From contig CAYYNP010000014.1 of assembly GCA_964472545.1 (NCBI GenBank), positions 1 to 64,000 of the forward strand: a stretch of 64,000 nucleotides of DNA, read 5' to 3'. Source of the DNA: CAYYNP01 sp964472545. Its GTDB lineage: Bacteria; Planctomycetota; Planctomycetia; Pirellulales; Thermoguttaceae. Both the position numbers and the translations under genes were made by a program. The notes beneath the pieces are model-generated. The model searched no databases, had not been told where the DNA came from, and worked only from the letters and a program-made list of their open reading frames with translations. Of this stretch, positions 8,465 to 17,592 are shown in pieces; position 1 is the first letter of the stretch; each line of letters starts with the position of its first letter.

Positions 8465-9652
8465 CTACTCGTCAGCTTCGTCCCCGGGATCTTCGGGCGG
8501 CTCTTCGTCGGGCTCGTCGATGATCTTCTTCGGCTCGTACGGGTGGTCGCGTTTCCGCAGCACCTTGGCTTCGAGGATCTTGTCCGGCTGCGGGCCGCCG
8601 GGTTGGTCGGGATCGCGGCGCTGCAACTTCGCCAACACGTCCATCCCCACCGTCACGCGGCCGAAGGCTGTGTGTCGTCCGTCGAGGTGGCTGGTGGGGC
8701 CGAAGGTCAAGAAGAACTGCGAGCCGCCCGTGTCGCGTCCGGCATGGGCCATGCTCAACGTACCCCGGAAATGCCGCCTGAAGTCCTCTCGGTAGCACTC
8801 GCAAGGGATGTTGTAGCCGGGCCCGCCGCCGCCCGTGCCGTCGGGACATCCGCCCTGGGCCATGAAGCCGGGCAACACGCGATGGAACGTGAGGCCGTCG
8901 TAGAAGCCCTTCTCGATCAGCGAGATGAAATTGGCCACGGCCTCGGGGGCCTGGTTCTCGAACAGCTCGATCTGGATATCGCCTTTGCTGGTCTTCAGCA
9001 GCACGCGGGGCAGGTCGTCGGCCTGGGCCTCGGCGGCACGAATCGCGAGTTCCTTCTTCCAGTAGGCCTGGTAGTCGGCCACCTGGGCCAAATAGCGTCT
9101 TCCCGACTGGCCGATCGATTCGTCTTCCGCGGCCGCCTTGAGATACTTCGCGGCCAGGTCGAACTGGCACGCATTAAACGCCGCGGAACCTGCCAGATCG
9201 TAGATTCCCGGCTGTTTGAATCCCCCGGCGATGAGCAGTTGGGCCAAGCGCAGCGCATCCTCGAAGTCGTCGGATCGCATGCGAAGCAGCATGACCTGCT
9301 TCATCACCTCCGTGACTTTCTCGTTCATGTTCGGCGCGGCGGCGTAGAGTTTCTCGGCCACCTCGAACAACCGCGATTGGATTGGCAACCCTCCCTCGCT
9401 CAGCTTACGCAGCCGGGCCATCAACGCTTCGCGCTCGTCCGGTTTGGCCGCTCGGTATTCCGCAAGGGTCTTGTCGAGTTGCTCGTTGAGCGCTTCGATC
9501 TGCCCCATCAAACGGTCGAATTCGGCCTGGTCGGCACTCGGTGCGGCGGTCGGCGCGGCAGCCGGCTCGGCAGCCGGCAACGACGTGGGCAATAGCGCGA
9601 TCGCGGCCAGAAACAACGACCAAGACAGACATCGGCGTACGGGACGCGACAT
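8465..9652 (-). CDS. exported cyclophilin-type peptidyl-prolyl isomerase, copy 1
   Basis: A 395-aa protein. A signal peptide (SWSLFLAAIALLPTSLPAAE) is followed by an Ala/Pro linker and a helical, possibly TPR-like region to about residue 210. The cyclophilin domain covers about 214-369: GDIQIELFENQAPEAVANF, GFYDGLTFHRVLPGFMAQGG (with the catalytic Arg of FHRV), SMAHAGRDTGGSQFFLTF and GRHTAFGRV. The C-terminus is an acidic tail. It should catalyse proline isomerisation in the periplasm. The long frame continues upstream to 10144, but only the ATG at 9652 yields a signal peptide and has an AGGA ribosome site. It is a tandem paralogue of the gene upstream, 104 bases away. Confidence 0.9.
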   Translation of the reverse strand: MSRPVRRCLSWSLFLAAIALLPTSLPAAEPAAAPTAAPSADQAEFDRLMGQIEALNEQLDKTLAEYRAAKPDEREALMARLRKLSEGGLPIQSRLFEVAEKLYAAAPNMNEKVTEVMKQVMLLRMRSDDFEDALRLAQLLIAGGFKQPGIYDLAGSAAFNACQFDLAAKYLKAAAEDESIGQSGRRYLAQVADYQAYWKKELAIRAAEAQADDLPRVLLKTSKGDIQIELFENQAPEAVANFISLIEKGFYDGLTFHRVLPGFMAQGGCPDGTGGGGPGYNIPCECYREDFRRHFRGTLSMAHAGRDTGGSQFFLTFGPTSHLDGRHTAFGRVTVGMDVLAKLQRRDPDQPGGPQPDKILEAKVLRKRDHPYEPKKIIDEPDEEPPEDPGDEADE

Positions 9653-9756
9653 GACGGGATTCCTAACGGTTGGGGGGGTGGCTTTCGTGGCGTAAGCTTC
9701 CAGCTTGCGTTTGAAGTTGTGTCTCAATTGGCAAGCAAGATGCTCGCCCCACTTCA

Positions 9757-11025
9757 CTAGTTCGGCGGGGGCGGCGGCGCGTTTCTGTCGGGCAACGTGG
9801 CCGGCGAGTATTCGTGCTCGCGCTTGCGAAGCACCTTGGCTTCGAGGATCTTGGTGGGCGTGGGCAGGACATCGGCCTCGCCAGGGGCGGGTGGCTCCGG
9901 CGGGGGATCGCGGCGCTGGAGACTCGACAACACGTCGAGCCCGTCGATCACCCGGCCGAAGACCGTATGCTGCCCGTTGAGGTGTTCGGTCGGTACAAAC
10001 GTCAGGAAGAACTGCGAACCGCCCGTGTCGCGTCCGGCGTGGGCCATGCTCAGGGTGCCGCGGAAGTGCAGCCGGCGATTCGGCTGGTAACATTCGCAGG
10101 GGATCCAGTATCCCGGCCCGCCGCCTCCGGTGCCGTCCGGGCATCCGCCCTGGGCCATGAAGCCGGGCAGAACGCGATGGAAGCCCAGCCCGTCGTAGTA
10201 TTTCTTCTCGACCAGCGAGATGAAGCTGGCCACCGTGTTGGGGGCCTGGTCTTCAAAAAGCTCCAACGTGACGTCGCCCCGGTCGGTCTTCAGCAACACG
10301 CGGGGAAGATCGTCCGCGGTGGCTTCGGCCTGGCGGATCTTCTGCTCCTCATCCCACGCCGTGCGGTAGGGATCGGGGAAGCTGAGAAAATCCTTGATCA
10401 GGCTGTCGACCATCGTGCCTCCGGCGCCGACCGGGATGCCCTCGCTGGCGGCCGTCTTCAGGTGCTTCTCGGCGGCGTCGAAATCGCCGGTGACGAACGC
10501 CGCGATGCCGGTCGGCTCGTAGATCCGCATGTCGGGGCACTTGTGTTCGATCAACAGGCTTCCCAACCGCAAGGCTTCTTCGTAGTTGTCCGACTGCAGC
10601 GAATAGACTCGCGACCGCACGTGGCCCAGCAACACGTCGACCAGCAGTTTGGTGATTTCCCGATTCTCGTTCGGCGCTTCGGCGTAGGCCCGCTCGGCGG
10701 CGGCGACCAGTTTCGGCGCCATCGCGTCGGATTGGGCGATCAACTCGCGCCACTTGCCGCGGATTTCCTCTCGCTTTGCTGCGTCGGCGTCGCGGAACTC
10801 GACTTGCAGGTTTCGCAAGTCGGCCAGCGTGGACTTCCACGAGGTCAACACTTCCTCGAACGCGGCGGCCTCCGGGCCGGCCGCCGGATCGGGGGCCGCC
10901 GGATCGGGGGCCGCCGGATCGGGGGCCGCCGGATCGGGGGCCGCCGTTTCGTCTTGGGCCGTGACGACGCAAAATGGGATCAGCAACAGCAACGATGCCG
11001 CCGCCAGCAATGCTACGACTCGCAT
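9757..11025 (-). CDS. exported cyclophilin-type peptidyl-prolyl isomerase, copy 2
   Basis: A 422-aa protein with the same architecture as its downstream paralogue: signal peptide (MRVVALLAAASLLLLIPF), linker, helical domain, cyclophilin domain at about 242-403 with FHRVLPGFMAQGG, SMAHAGRDTGGSQFFLTF and GQHTVFGRV. The linker contains four Asp-Pro-Ala-Ala-Pro units encoded by a 15-bp tandem repeat. The central GGCPDGTGGGGPGY insert and CECY are shared by both paralogues. The ATG at 11025 is chosen over ATGs at 11043 and 11046 because GAGG lies 9 bases upstream. A role in folding exported or cell-wall proteins is inferred. Confidence 0.9.
   Translation of the reverse strand: MRVVALLAAASLLLLIPFCVVTAQDETAAPDPAAPDPAAPDPAAPDPAAGPEAAAFEEVLTSWKSTLADLRNLQVEFRDADAAKREEIRGKWRELIAQSDAMAPKLVAAAERAYAEAPNENREITKLLVDVLLGHVRSRVYSLQSDNYEEALRLGSLLIEHKCPDMRIYEPTGIAAFVTGDFDAAEKHLKTAASEGIPVGAGGTMVDSLIKDFLSFPDPYRTAWDEEQKIRQAEATADDLPRVLLKTDRGDVTLELFEDQAPNTVASFISLVEKKYYDGLGFHRVLPGFMAQGGCPDGTGGGGPGYWIPCECYQPNRRLHFRGTLSMAHAGRDTGGSQFFLTFVPTEHLNGQHTVFGRVIDGLDVLSSLQRRDPPPEPPAPGEADVLPTPTKILEAKVLRKREHEYSPATLPDRNAPPPPPN
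10881..10945. repeat. 15-bp tandem repeat inside cyclophilin copy 2
   Basis: CCGCCGGATCGGGGG is repeated 4.3 times without error (10881-10940 plus CCGCC). It encodes the Asp-Pro-Ala-Ala-Pro linker. Perfect copies suggest recent slippage or recombination. Confidence 0.9.
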
Positions 11026-11164
11026 GTTCGTATTCCTCAACATCATGAACGGACAACTCGCTTCTTCAAACCCGGCAAACCGGGCCGGCCGCAGCCTTCC
11101 CGTACCGCTTACCGTACGGTAGCATATCAGATGGTATTATCCAACCCGGGGGACCCGCCGGACG

Positions 11165-11830
11165 ATGACGGCCAGAAAGCGAAAACCGCCAAGAAAGTCC
11201 ACCGCAAAGTCCGCCGGGAAGCGATCCGGCGGGCCGCCGGGCGGCGATTCGGTCCGTCCGGTGGGGCTGCGGATCATCGGTGGGAAGTTTCGCGGCCGGA
11301 AACTGCTCTACGGCGGCCGGCGACGCGTACGGCCGATGAAACACCGCCTGCGCGAGGCAATCTTCAACCTGATCGGGCCGTCGATCCGCGGGAAACACGC
11401 CGTCGATCTCTTCGCCGGAACCGGCGCCCTGGGACTCGAAGCCCTCAGCCGCGGCGCCGCCCGGGCGACGCTCATCGAACAGCATTTCCCCACCGCCGCG
11501 ATCATTCGCCAGAACGTGGCCATCCTGGGCGTCGAGGACGCGATCGAACTGGTCACCGCCAGCGTGTTCGTCTGGCAGCAGCGAGGCGGCCGCGTGGGGC
11601 CGTTGCCGTGGGTCGTCTTCTGCTCGCCGCCGTACGACTTCTACGTCGACCGCACCGAGCAGATGCTGCGCCTGGTCGGCGGCCTGATGGAGTCGGCGCC
11701 GGACGAGAGCATCTTCGCCGTGGAATCCGATCGGCGATTCGACTTCACGACGTTGCCGGCCAGCGACGCCTGGGATGTTCGCACGTACGCGCCGGCCGAA
11801 GTGGGGGTGTATCGCAAGGCGGCGGATTGA
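11165..11830 (+). CDS. rsmD: 16S rRNA (guanine966-N2)-methyltransferase RsmD
   Basis: A 221-aa Rossmann-fold methyltransferase that uses S-adenosylmethionine to modify G966 of 16S rRNA. RIIGGKFRGRKL and RVRPMKHRLREAIFNLIG are RsmD signatures. Motif I is VDLFAGTGALGLEALSRGA at about residue 78. Motif IV reads SPPYDFY near 154, where the family normally has Asp/Asn-Pro-Pro-Tyr, so the first position is unusual. The N-terminus has a 30-residue Lys/Arg/Gly-rich extension, and a start nearer GLRIIGG is possible. It is convergent with the Uma2 gene, 38 bases apart. Confidence 0.85.
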   Translation: MTARKRKPPRKSTAKSAGKRSGGPPGGDSVRPVGLRIIGGKFRGRKLLYGGRRRVRPMKHRLREAIFNLIGPSIRGKHAVDLFAGTGALGLEALSRGAARATLIEQHFPTAAIIRQNVAILGVEDAIELVTASVFVWQQRGGRVGPLPWVVFCSPPYDFYVDRTEQMLRLVGGLMESAPDESIFAVESDRRFDFTTLPASDAWDVRTYAPAEVGVYRKAAD

Positions 11831-11868
11831 GAATCTGCCTCCAAGCGGCACCCGCCCGCCAACGTGCA

Positions 11869-12531
11869 TCACTCCGCCGGCGGCGCCGGTGGCTCGGCGA
11901 AGTATTCGCGCAGCGAGAGGCTGAAACCGGGCAGCACGTCACCGCCGTCGAGCGTCTGCGGTTCGCCAAGCACGGTCGTTTGCTCGGCAGCGGTGAAGAC
12001 GTGTACTTCACGCGGCTCCGGGTAGATGTACCAGACGAGCCGCACGCCAGCCGAGAAGTAGTCCACCAGCTTCTGGCGCATCTCCTCAGGTGTGTTCGAC
12101 TTGCTGATCACTTCGATTGCCAAATCTGGCGCGAGGCCGGCAATCGGCTCGCGAGGGACTCGGCGCTGCGGTAGTCGGCCCCACGAAACAAAGGACAGAT
12201 CCGGGATGCGTACCAGCCCTGGTGCCAGCCGCATCATACCGTCCGAACCCGCGAGGATCCCGAGTTGTTTCTCCGCGACGTAGTTGCCGAGCAATCGGCC
12301 CAGCAGCAGCGCCAAGTACGACTCATAGTAACCCACGGTCTTCTCCACTAAGACGCCATCGATCAACTCGTACAACCGGTCCTCGCGATCGTGAATCTCG
12401 ATCACGTCGCGTTCGGTTGCCGTTCCCGGGGCGGGTTGATATCGTATGCGGTGAAATGGCACTGCCCCGAAACGCTCGAACAGATCGGCGATCGTCCAGC
12501 CGTCGGTGGCACGCTCGGCAACTTGTGACAT
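11869..12531 (-). CDS. Uma2/DUF820-family putative nuclease
   Basis: A 220-aa protein of the Uma2 (DUF820) family, which has a PD-(D/E)XK-like restriction-endonuclease fold. Landmarks are ELIDGVLVEKTVGYYES, VRIPDLSFVSW (the conserved PD), and APDLAIEVISKSNTPEEMRQK, the E-x-x-S segment with the probable catalytic Glu and Lys, then VRLVWYIYPEPREVHVF. These proteins are abundant in cyanobacteria and planctomycetes; their cellular role is unknown. No strong ribosome site is visible before the ATG at 12531. Confidence 0.85.
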   Translation of the reverse strand: MSQVAERATDGWTIADLFERFGAVPFHRIRYQPAPGTATERDVIEIHDREDRLYELIDGVLVEKTVGYYESYLALLLGRLLGNYVAEKQLGILAGSDGMMRLAPGLVRIPDLSFVSWGRLPQRRVPREPIAGLAPDLAIEVISKSNTPEEMRQKLVDYFSAGVRLVWYIYPEPREVHVFTAAEQTTVLGEPQTLDGGDVLPGFSLSLREYFAEPPAPPAE

Positions 12532-12638
12532 GGGAACGTTCTCGGCACAGATTCACGGCACACGGCATAGGGGACGCAGCGCCTACACCCTATTATCCCC
12601 ACGCCAAGCGGTGCTGGCAAGCCTGAAAGGAGCCTCCA

Positions 12639-13028
12639 GTGGACGTACACAACATCGATCAGGTGCCGGCTTTCACCACCAAAGACGGCTCCGAGATTCG
12701 GGAACTGCTGGCACATCGCAACTCGTGCATCGTCAATCAGACGTTGGCCGAAGCCCGGCTGCCCGCCGGCGGAAGCACCGAGCCGCATCATCATGTCCGC
12801 ACCGAGGAGATCTACTACGTGCTCGAAGGCAGCGGATCGATGCGCATCGGCGACGAGGCGCGAGAAGTCGGCCCCGGCGACGCGATCGCGATTCCGCCGG
12901 GTGCCACGCATCAGATCACCAACACCGGCACGTCTACACTGCGGTTCCTCTGCTGCTGCGCCCCCGGCTACGAGCATGAGGATACGGTGTTGGCAGATAC
13001 GCCGCCCGACGCAGCCGGCGGATCCTAG
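12639..13028 (+). CDS. cupin-domain protein
   Basis: A 129-aa single-domain cupin. Motif 1 is seen at about residues 48-62 (PHHHVRTEEIYYVLEG: three His plus Glu as likely metal ligands). Motif 2 is at about 81-91 (PGDAIAIPPGATHQI, with the fourth His). It is probably a small metal-binding beta-barrel enzyme or sensor; substrate unknown. The start is GTG at 12639, supported by AAGGAG 7 bases upstream. A Cys triplet (LCCCAP) follows motif 2. It is divergent from the Uma2 gene. Confidence 0.88.
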   Translation: MDVHNIDQVPAFTTKDGSEIRELLAHRNSCIVNQTLAEARLPAGGSTEPHHHVRTEEIYYVLEGSGSMRIGDEAREVGPGDAIAIPPGATHQITNTGTSTLRFLCCCAPGYEHEDTVLADTPPDAAGGS

Positions 13029-13179
13029 GATTCGTGTTCTCGTGCTCCACTGCCAAACTGTTGTGTCACGCCCCCCGTCGTGACGCCACTGGAATTCACG
13101 GTTCACCGAATCGCTGCAAACGTCCGATCAGTTAGATACGGACCATCCGCTACTCTGACGACCATTTCGGGGGGGTCGA

Positions 13180-15483
13180 ATGCGTTTTCGAGACAGTACT
13201 CTGCCGCGCATCTGCGCGTTGTCGATTATGTTTGGCGTCGCGGCGAGCCCACGGTGCCTGCCGGCGGCCGGGGCGGAAGACTGGGCCACGGCTGAACCAC
13301 GGGCGCCGGACGTGCCGTCGTTGGTGCATGGAATCGTCCCCCGGGAGGAAGTCTTCGGGCAACCGGACGGCCTCGCCATGCACTTGCCGCCGTTGCCCGA
13401 GCCGGCACCGCTTCCGCCGACGAATGACCAGGCACGCCCGGTTGCGGTTCCGGTCTGGCAGGAGCCCGTCGCGTTGCTGCGGCGCCTGGACGATCTCTCC
13501 GAACAGACCGCTTCCAAACCGGCACGCGTGGCGGGGTGGGCAAACGATGTGGCACGATTGGTGCGCCGGCTGGGACTGACGACGCAAGAGAACCCGGCGG
13601 CCGCTTCGGCCATCCTTGTCGAGTTGGATCGTCTGGCCGATCGGGTCGACGCGTTGGCCGCGTCGTCGGGCGGTCGGCGCGTGGCCGTCGAGTTGCAGCG
13701 TACCGGGTTTGCATTGCGGCGATGGCTGGCCGTGTGGGAAGCCTTGACGCCACTCAACGACCGAGGCACGTCGGCAGGCAAGTTGCGTCGAGTGGATACG
13801 GAAGAACTGGCTCGATGTCTCGACCGGCTAGACGCTATGCTGCGCGGATCGGAAAAGGCCTCCGCGTGGCACGAGTTCCTGTTGACCGATGCGCTGCGGG
13901 CGTGGCTTGCGTCGGACCGTTCGGCGGACGACCCGCTGCCGCCGACGCTCGCCGAGAAGCTGATGGCGCGGCTGACGTCGACTTCGCTGACGGCCGCCCA
14001 GCAGCGGTTCCTTGCAGCCGAGCCACTGGTTGGCCTCCGCGAGGAATTGGTGCGGGCGAGCGCCGCGCCGGTCGATTTGGCCGAGTTGGTCAAACGCCTG
14101 GAAGTCTACGAACAGACGGGTGCCCCGGGTGTTGCCCGATTGATCGCGGGCGATTGCATGCGGTTGCGTCTTTCGCACGACGAGTCTCGCCGCCGCCTGG
14201 CCGACCGGGTGGAAGCCAACTATCGCAACGCGAACTTGCGCGTGGCCGTCTCCGAAGAGTTACTGAACCGGCTCGTGCCGGATCGGCCGCCGGAATACGT
14301 GCGGGTGCGCGACAGCGTGGCGGGCGTGCCCGTCTACGGCCGCGCAATGACGTCGGCCGACGTAGGGATGCGGCTTGTGCCCGACGAGCATCGGGCCAGG
14401 CTGGCGCTGGAGGTCAACGGCCAGGTGGCGTCGCTGACCTCTTCGACCAGCGGCCCGGCCACGGTCACCAGCAACAGCCAGTCGACCTATGCAGCCAGCA
14501 AGCCGATGGAGATTGGCCTCGACGGGATTCGGCTGATGCCGACGGAGGTCCGCGTGTCGAGCCGGATGCGCATTCGCCGGCTGGAGACGACGCTCGACGC
14601 GATTCCGCTGGTCCGCGGGCTGGTGCGCGGCTATGCGCGGTCCGAACTCGACCGTCGGCAGCCGACGATGCGACGCGAAATCCGCCGCAAGGTGGCCGAT
14701 ACGGCCCGGCAGCAACTCGATTCGGAAGCCGAGCAGCAACTCGAGGCCGTCTCGCAGCAGCTCGAACGGCAGGTCGTGGACCCGATCGTGGCGATGGCAC
14801 TTCAGCCGACGATGATCCACGCACGGACCACCGAGCGGCAGTTGACGATGCGGCTGCGGCTGGCCGGCGAAGATCAACTGGGCGCGCATACGCCGCGGCC
14901 GGTGGCGCCGTCGGACAGCCTGGCCGGCGTCCAGGTGCACGAGTCGGCAATCAACAACGTGCTGGGACGATTGCAGTTGGAAGGTCAAACGTTCACGATC
15001 CCCGAGCTTTCACAGCACATCGCCGCGCACCTCGATCGCTCGCCGCCGGAGACCGACCCGGACCACGAGGACGTGTCGATCACGTTCGCCTCGCAGGCCG
15101 CGGTGCGCGTGCGGCTGCAGCAGGATCGCGTTGAACTGATCTTCTCGATCGCCGAGTTGTCCAAAGGGCCGCGACGGTGGAAGAACTTTCGCGTGCGGGT
15201 CTGCTACCGTCCGGAAATGCACGGCAGCGACGCCGCCTTGGTGGCCGACGGGAGCGTCGAACTCTACGGCCGGCGGCTGGGTTTCGGCGCGCAGGTCGCG
15301 CTGCGGGCCATCTTCCTGCGTACTTTCTCGCCCCAGCGGCCGGTCTATCTCACGCCCGGGCAGATGGGCGCCGGCTCTGCGTGGTCCGATCTGGTCGTAA
15401 ACCAACTGACCATCGCCGACGGCTGGCTGGCCGTCGCCTGGACGTCCAGCCGGCCGGAAATCCGCGCGGCGATGCGGCAGTGA
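13180..15483 (+). CDS. exported planctomycete-type protein of unknown function
   Basis: A 767-aa protein with an N-terminal signal-like segment (RICALSIMFGVAASPRCLPAAGA). No family is recognised. The first 340 residues are predicted helical (many Leu/Arg heptads such as LARLVRRLGL and AELVKRLEVYEQ). The middle has VEANYRNANLRVAVSEELLNRLVP, then VASLTSSTSGPATVTSNSQS. A helical stretch with QQLDSEAEQQLEAVSQQLERQV resembles coiled coil. The last 200 residues are beta-rich (VSITFASQAAVRVRLQQDRVELIFSI). A periplasmic or cell-envelope role is inferred. It is convergent with the thioredoxin gene, only 6 bases away. Confidence 0.75.
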   Translation: MRFRDSTLPRICALSIMFGVAASPRCLPAAGAEDWATAEPRAPDVPSLVHGIVPREEVFGQPDGLAMHLPPLPEPAPLPPTNDQARPVAVPVWQEPVALLRRLDDLSEQTASKPARVAGWANDVARLVRRLGLTTQENPAAASAILVELDRLADRVDALAASSGGRRVAVELQRTGFALRRWLAVWEALTPLNDRGTSAGKLRRVDTEELARCLDRLDAMLRGSEKASAWHEFLLTDALRAWLASDRSADDPLPPTLAEKLMARLTSTSLTAAQQRFLAAEPLVGLREELVRASAAPVDLAELVKRLEVYEQTGAPGVARLIAGDCMRLRLSHDESRRRLADRVEANYRNANLRVAVSEELLNRLVPDRPPEYVRVRDSVAGVPVYGRAMTSADVGMRLVPDEHRARLALEVNGQVASLTSSTSGPATVTSNSQSTYAASKPMEIGLDGIRLMPTEVRVSSRMRIRRLETTLDAIPLVRGLVRGYARSELDRRQPTMRREIRRKVADTARQQLDSEAEQQLEAVSQQLERQVVDPIVAMALQPTMIHARTTERQLTMRLRLAGEDQLGAHTPRPVAPSDSLAGVQVHESAINNVLGRLQLEGQTFTIPELSQHIAAHLDRSPPETDPDHEDVSITFASQAAVRVRLQQDRVELIFSIAELSKGPRRWKNFRVRVCYRPEMHGSDAALVADGSVELYGRRLGFGAQVALRAIFLRTFSPQRPVYLTPGQMGAGSAWSDLVVNQLTIADGWLAVAWTSSRPEIRAAMRQ

Positions 15484-15489
15484 CGGCTG

Positions 15490-16668
15490 CTACTTCTCGT
15501 CTTCCTCCGGAACTGGGCCGAGCAGCTTCTCGAGCTCCGCGGTCAGTTGCGGCCCGCGAGCGCGGATCGAAACGACCTTGCCGTCTTTGCCCACCAGCAT
15601 CATGGTGGGGATGCCCGTCACGCCATAATACTCGACCGTGGGGCTGGGGCCGTTGTCGCTGTAGAGGATGGTCCAGGGGATCTCGCGATCTTCGATAAAC
15701 TTCTCCAGCGGTTCGCGGCCGCGATCGAGACTGATGCCCACGATCTCGAAGCCCAGGTCGTGGTAGGCCTTGTAGTTTTCGAGCATGTTGGGGATCTCGC
15801 CGATGCACGGACCACACCAGGTGGCCCAGAAGTCGACCAGCACGACCTTGTCCTTCGAGAAGGCGGCCCAGTCGAACGCATCACCGTCGAGCAGCGTGCC
15901 TTCGACCTTCATCTCCTTGCCGATGACCGTTAGCCGCCGTACGATGCCTTCGAGGCGTTTGGCCTTCTCGATGATCTCCGGGTTGTCGCTTTCGGAAAAC
16001 GCCTTGGCGAAGGAAGTGTAGGCGTCGGCGGCCAACTCGGTGTTACCGGTCATTTCGGCCATCTGGGCGACGTTCATGGCCAGATCGACGTCGCCGACCT
16101 GAAGCGGGCCCTTGGACAAGAACTCCTTGACTTCGGCAATCGCCTCTGCGATCTTCTCGGGGACTTCTTCGCGAGGACCTCGCATCGCCTCGCGAAGCCC
16201 TCGAAGGATGACGGCGCCGCGGACTTGCCGGACGAGCGTCGGCAGATTGGCCTTCCGGAGCCGTTCAGCCAGCGCGTCGAGGTCTTCTACCGATGTGGCA
16301 AACATGGTCTTCACCTGGACCGCCATCCGGCCCGAGGCCTCGTTCGGTTTTCCGTCGAGGATCTTCTCGGCCGCCTCTTGCATCGCCGCGATGGCCTTGG
16401 TGCGGGCTTCCGCGTTGGGTGGACGTTTATTCAAGATCCCCTGGATGAACTCGGCCAATTCGGCCGGCGTTCCGTCGGGCACGGCGTACGGGTCTTCTTC
16501 GGGCTCGGCCGGCGGGTCCTCGGCCGGCGGGTCGGCGGGCTCTTCTGCGGGGGGATCGGCAGGATCTTCTGCCGGGGGATCGGCCGCCGGCGTCTGGGGC
16601 GCTGCCCAAGCCATCGCCAGGCACAACAGCAGAATCAACATCCAGCAACGCTTCAGTTGCATGAGCAT
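15490..16668 (-). CDS. exported TlpA/ResA-like thioredoxin-fold protein
   Basis: A 392-aa protein. A signal sequence (CWMLILLLCLAMAWAAP) is followed by a Pro/Asp/Glu repeat linker (DPPAEDPADPPAEEPADPP) and a helical central region. The C-terminal 130 residues form a thioredoxin-like domain of the AhpC-TSA/redoxin type: VVLVDFWATWCGPCIGEIPNM with the redox CxxC (WCGPC, about 283-287), FEIVGISLDRG and the cis-Pro region GVTGIPTMMLVGKDGKV. It is predicted to reduce disulfides or cytochrome c apoproteins outside the cytoplasm. GAGGAAACCGAG precedes the ATG at 16668. Confidence 0.88.
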   Translation of the reverse strand: MLMQLKRCWMLILLLCLAMAWAAPQTPAADPPAEDPADPPAEEPADPPAEDPPAEPEEDPYAVPDGTPAELAEFIQGILNKRPPNAEARTKAIAAMQEAAEKILDGKPNEASGRMAVQVKTMFATSVEDLDALAERLRKANLPTLVRQVRGAVILRGLREAMRGPREEVPEKIAEAIAEVKEFLSKGPLQVGDVDLAMNVAQMAEMTGNTELAADAYTSFAKAFSESDNPEIIEKAKRLEGIVRRLTVIGKEMKVEGTLLDGDAFDWAAFSKDKVVLVDFWATWCGPCIGEIPNMLENYKAYHDLGFEIVGISLDRGREPLEKFIEDREIPWTILYSDNGPSPTVEYYGVTGIPTMMLVGKDGKVVSIRARGPQLTAELEKLLGPVPEEDEK

Positions 16669-16752
16669 CTCGGTTTCCTCTTCAATTGGAAGGATACGGT
16701 GGGAAGGTCTTGTTTAAGGGGGGACAGCGTCGGGGGAGCGGCGCCGGGGAGA

Positions 16753-17592
16753 TCAGCGATGATGGAACTTGCAGATCAACTCCCAGGCCTCTTCGGCCGT
16801 TTCGGCAAAATGAAACAGATCGAGGTCTGCGTCGTCGATCGTTCCTTCGTCGGCCAAGAACTCGAAGTCGATCAGCTTCTGCCAGAACTCGCGGCCGAAC
16901 ATGATGATCGGAATATCCTGCATCCGACCCGTCTGACGCAGCGTCAGCGCATCGAACAGTTCGTCGAGCGTGCCGTATCCGCCGGGAAACGCGACCAACG
17001 CCTTCGCCCGCAGCAGGAAATGAAATTTCCGCATGGCGAAGTAATGGAACTGGAAGCAGAGTTCCGGGCTGATGTAGGCGTTGGGCTGCTGCTCCATCGG
17101 CAGGCGGATGTTCAGCCCGATCGATTTCGCCCCTACGTCGTACGCGCCGCGGTTGGCCGCCTCCATGATACCTGGGCCGCCCCCGGTCACCACCACGTAC
17201 TCGCCGTTCTCCTCGCCTTGGCACTCCTGGGAAACCAGCGCGCCAAATTGCCGGGCGAGGTCGTAGTAGCGGGCTTTGGCCACGATCCGCTCGGCCCGGG
17301 CCACCGTACGCTTTCGTCGCGGGTCGTCGGGCGTTTCGGCCAGGCGGGCTTGGGCCCGTTCGAGCTTCTCTTGGGCTTCGGCCGGCTCCACCACCCGGGT
17401 GCCGCCGAACACCACAATCGTCGAGCGAACGCCCTGCTCGCCGAATGCTAGCTCCGGTTTGAGCAATTCCAACTGCATCCGCACCGGCCGCAACTCCCGA
17501 CTGGCCAGGAAGTGTACGTCCTTGTACGCCACCCGATAGCTGGGCGACTGCATAATCCGTTTGAGGTTCTCGGCAGGGGTCTGGTCCGTCAT
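16753..17592 (-). CDS. LOG-family (TIGR00730-like) nucleotide-binding protein
   Basis: A 279-aa Rossmann-fold protein of the lysine-decarboxylase-like/LOG family, whose characterised members release cytokinin base or ribose 5-phosphate from nucleoside monophosphates. VVVTGGGPGIMEAANRGA lies at about residues 130-148 and PGGYGTLDELFDALT at about 202-216, containing the diagnostic PGGxGTxxE. An 80-residue helical insert (EPAEAQEKLERAQARLAETP) sits between the first strand and the glycine loop, as in longer YgdH-like members. The upstream frame extends to 17673, but MTDQTPAENL at 17592 is the best start. Confidence 0.85.
   Translation of the reverse strand: MTDQTPAENLKRIMQSPSYRVAYKDVHFLASRELRPVRMQLELLKPELAFGEQGVRSTIVVFGGTRVVEPAEAQEKLERAQARLAETPDDPRRKRTVARAERIVAKARYYDLARQFGALVSQECQGEENGEYVVVTGGGPGIMEAANRGAYDVGAKSIGLNIRLPMEQQPNAYISPELCFQFHYFAMRKFHFLLRAKALVAFPGGYGTLDELFDALTLRQTGRMQDIPIIMFGREFWQKLIDFEFLADEGTIDDADLDLFHFAETAEEAWELICKFHHR

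Noticed and set aside
9814..12174. A 786-residue plus-strand frame across the cyclophilin and rsmD genes
   Set aside because: It crosses several real genes on both strands and is low-complexity (repeated GGRRIGGRR).
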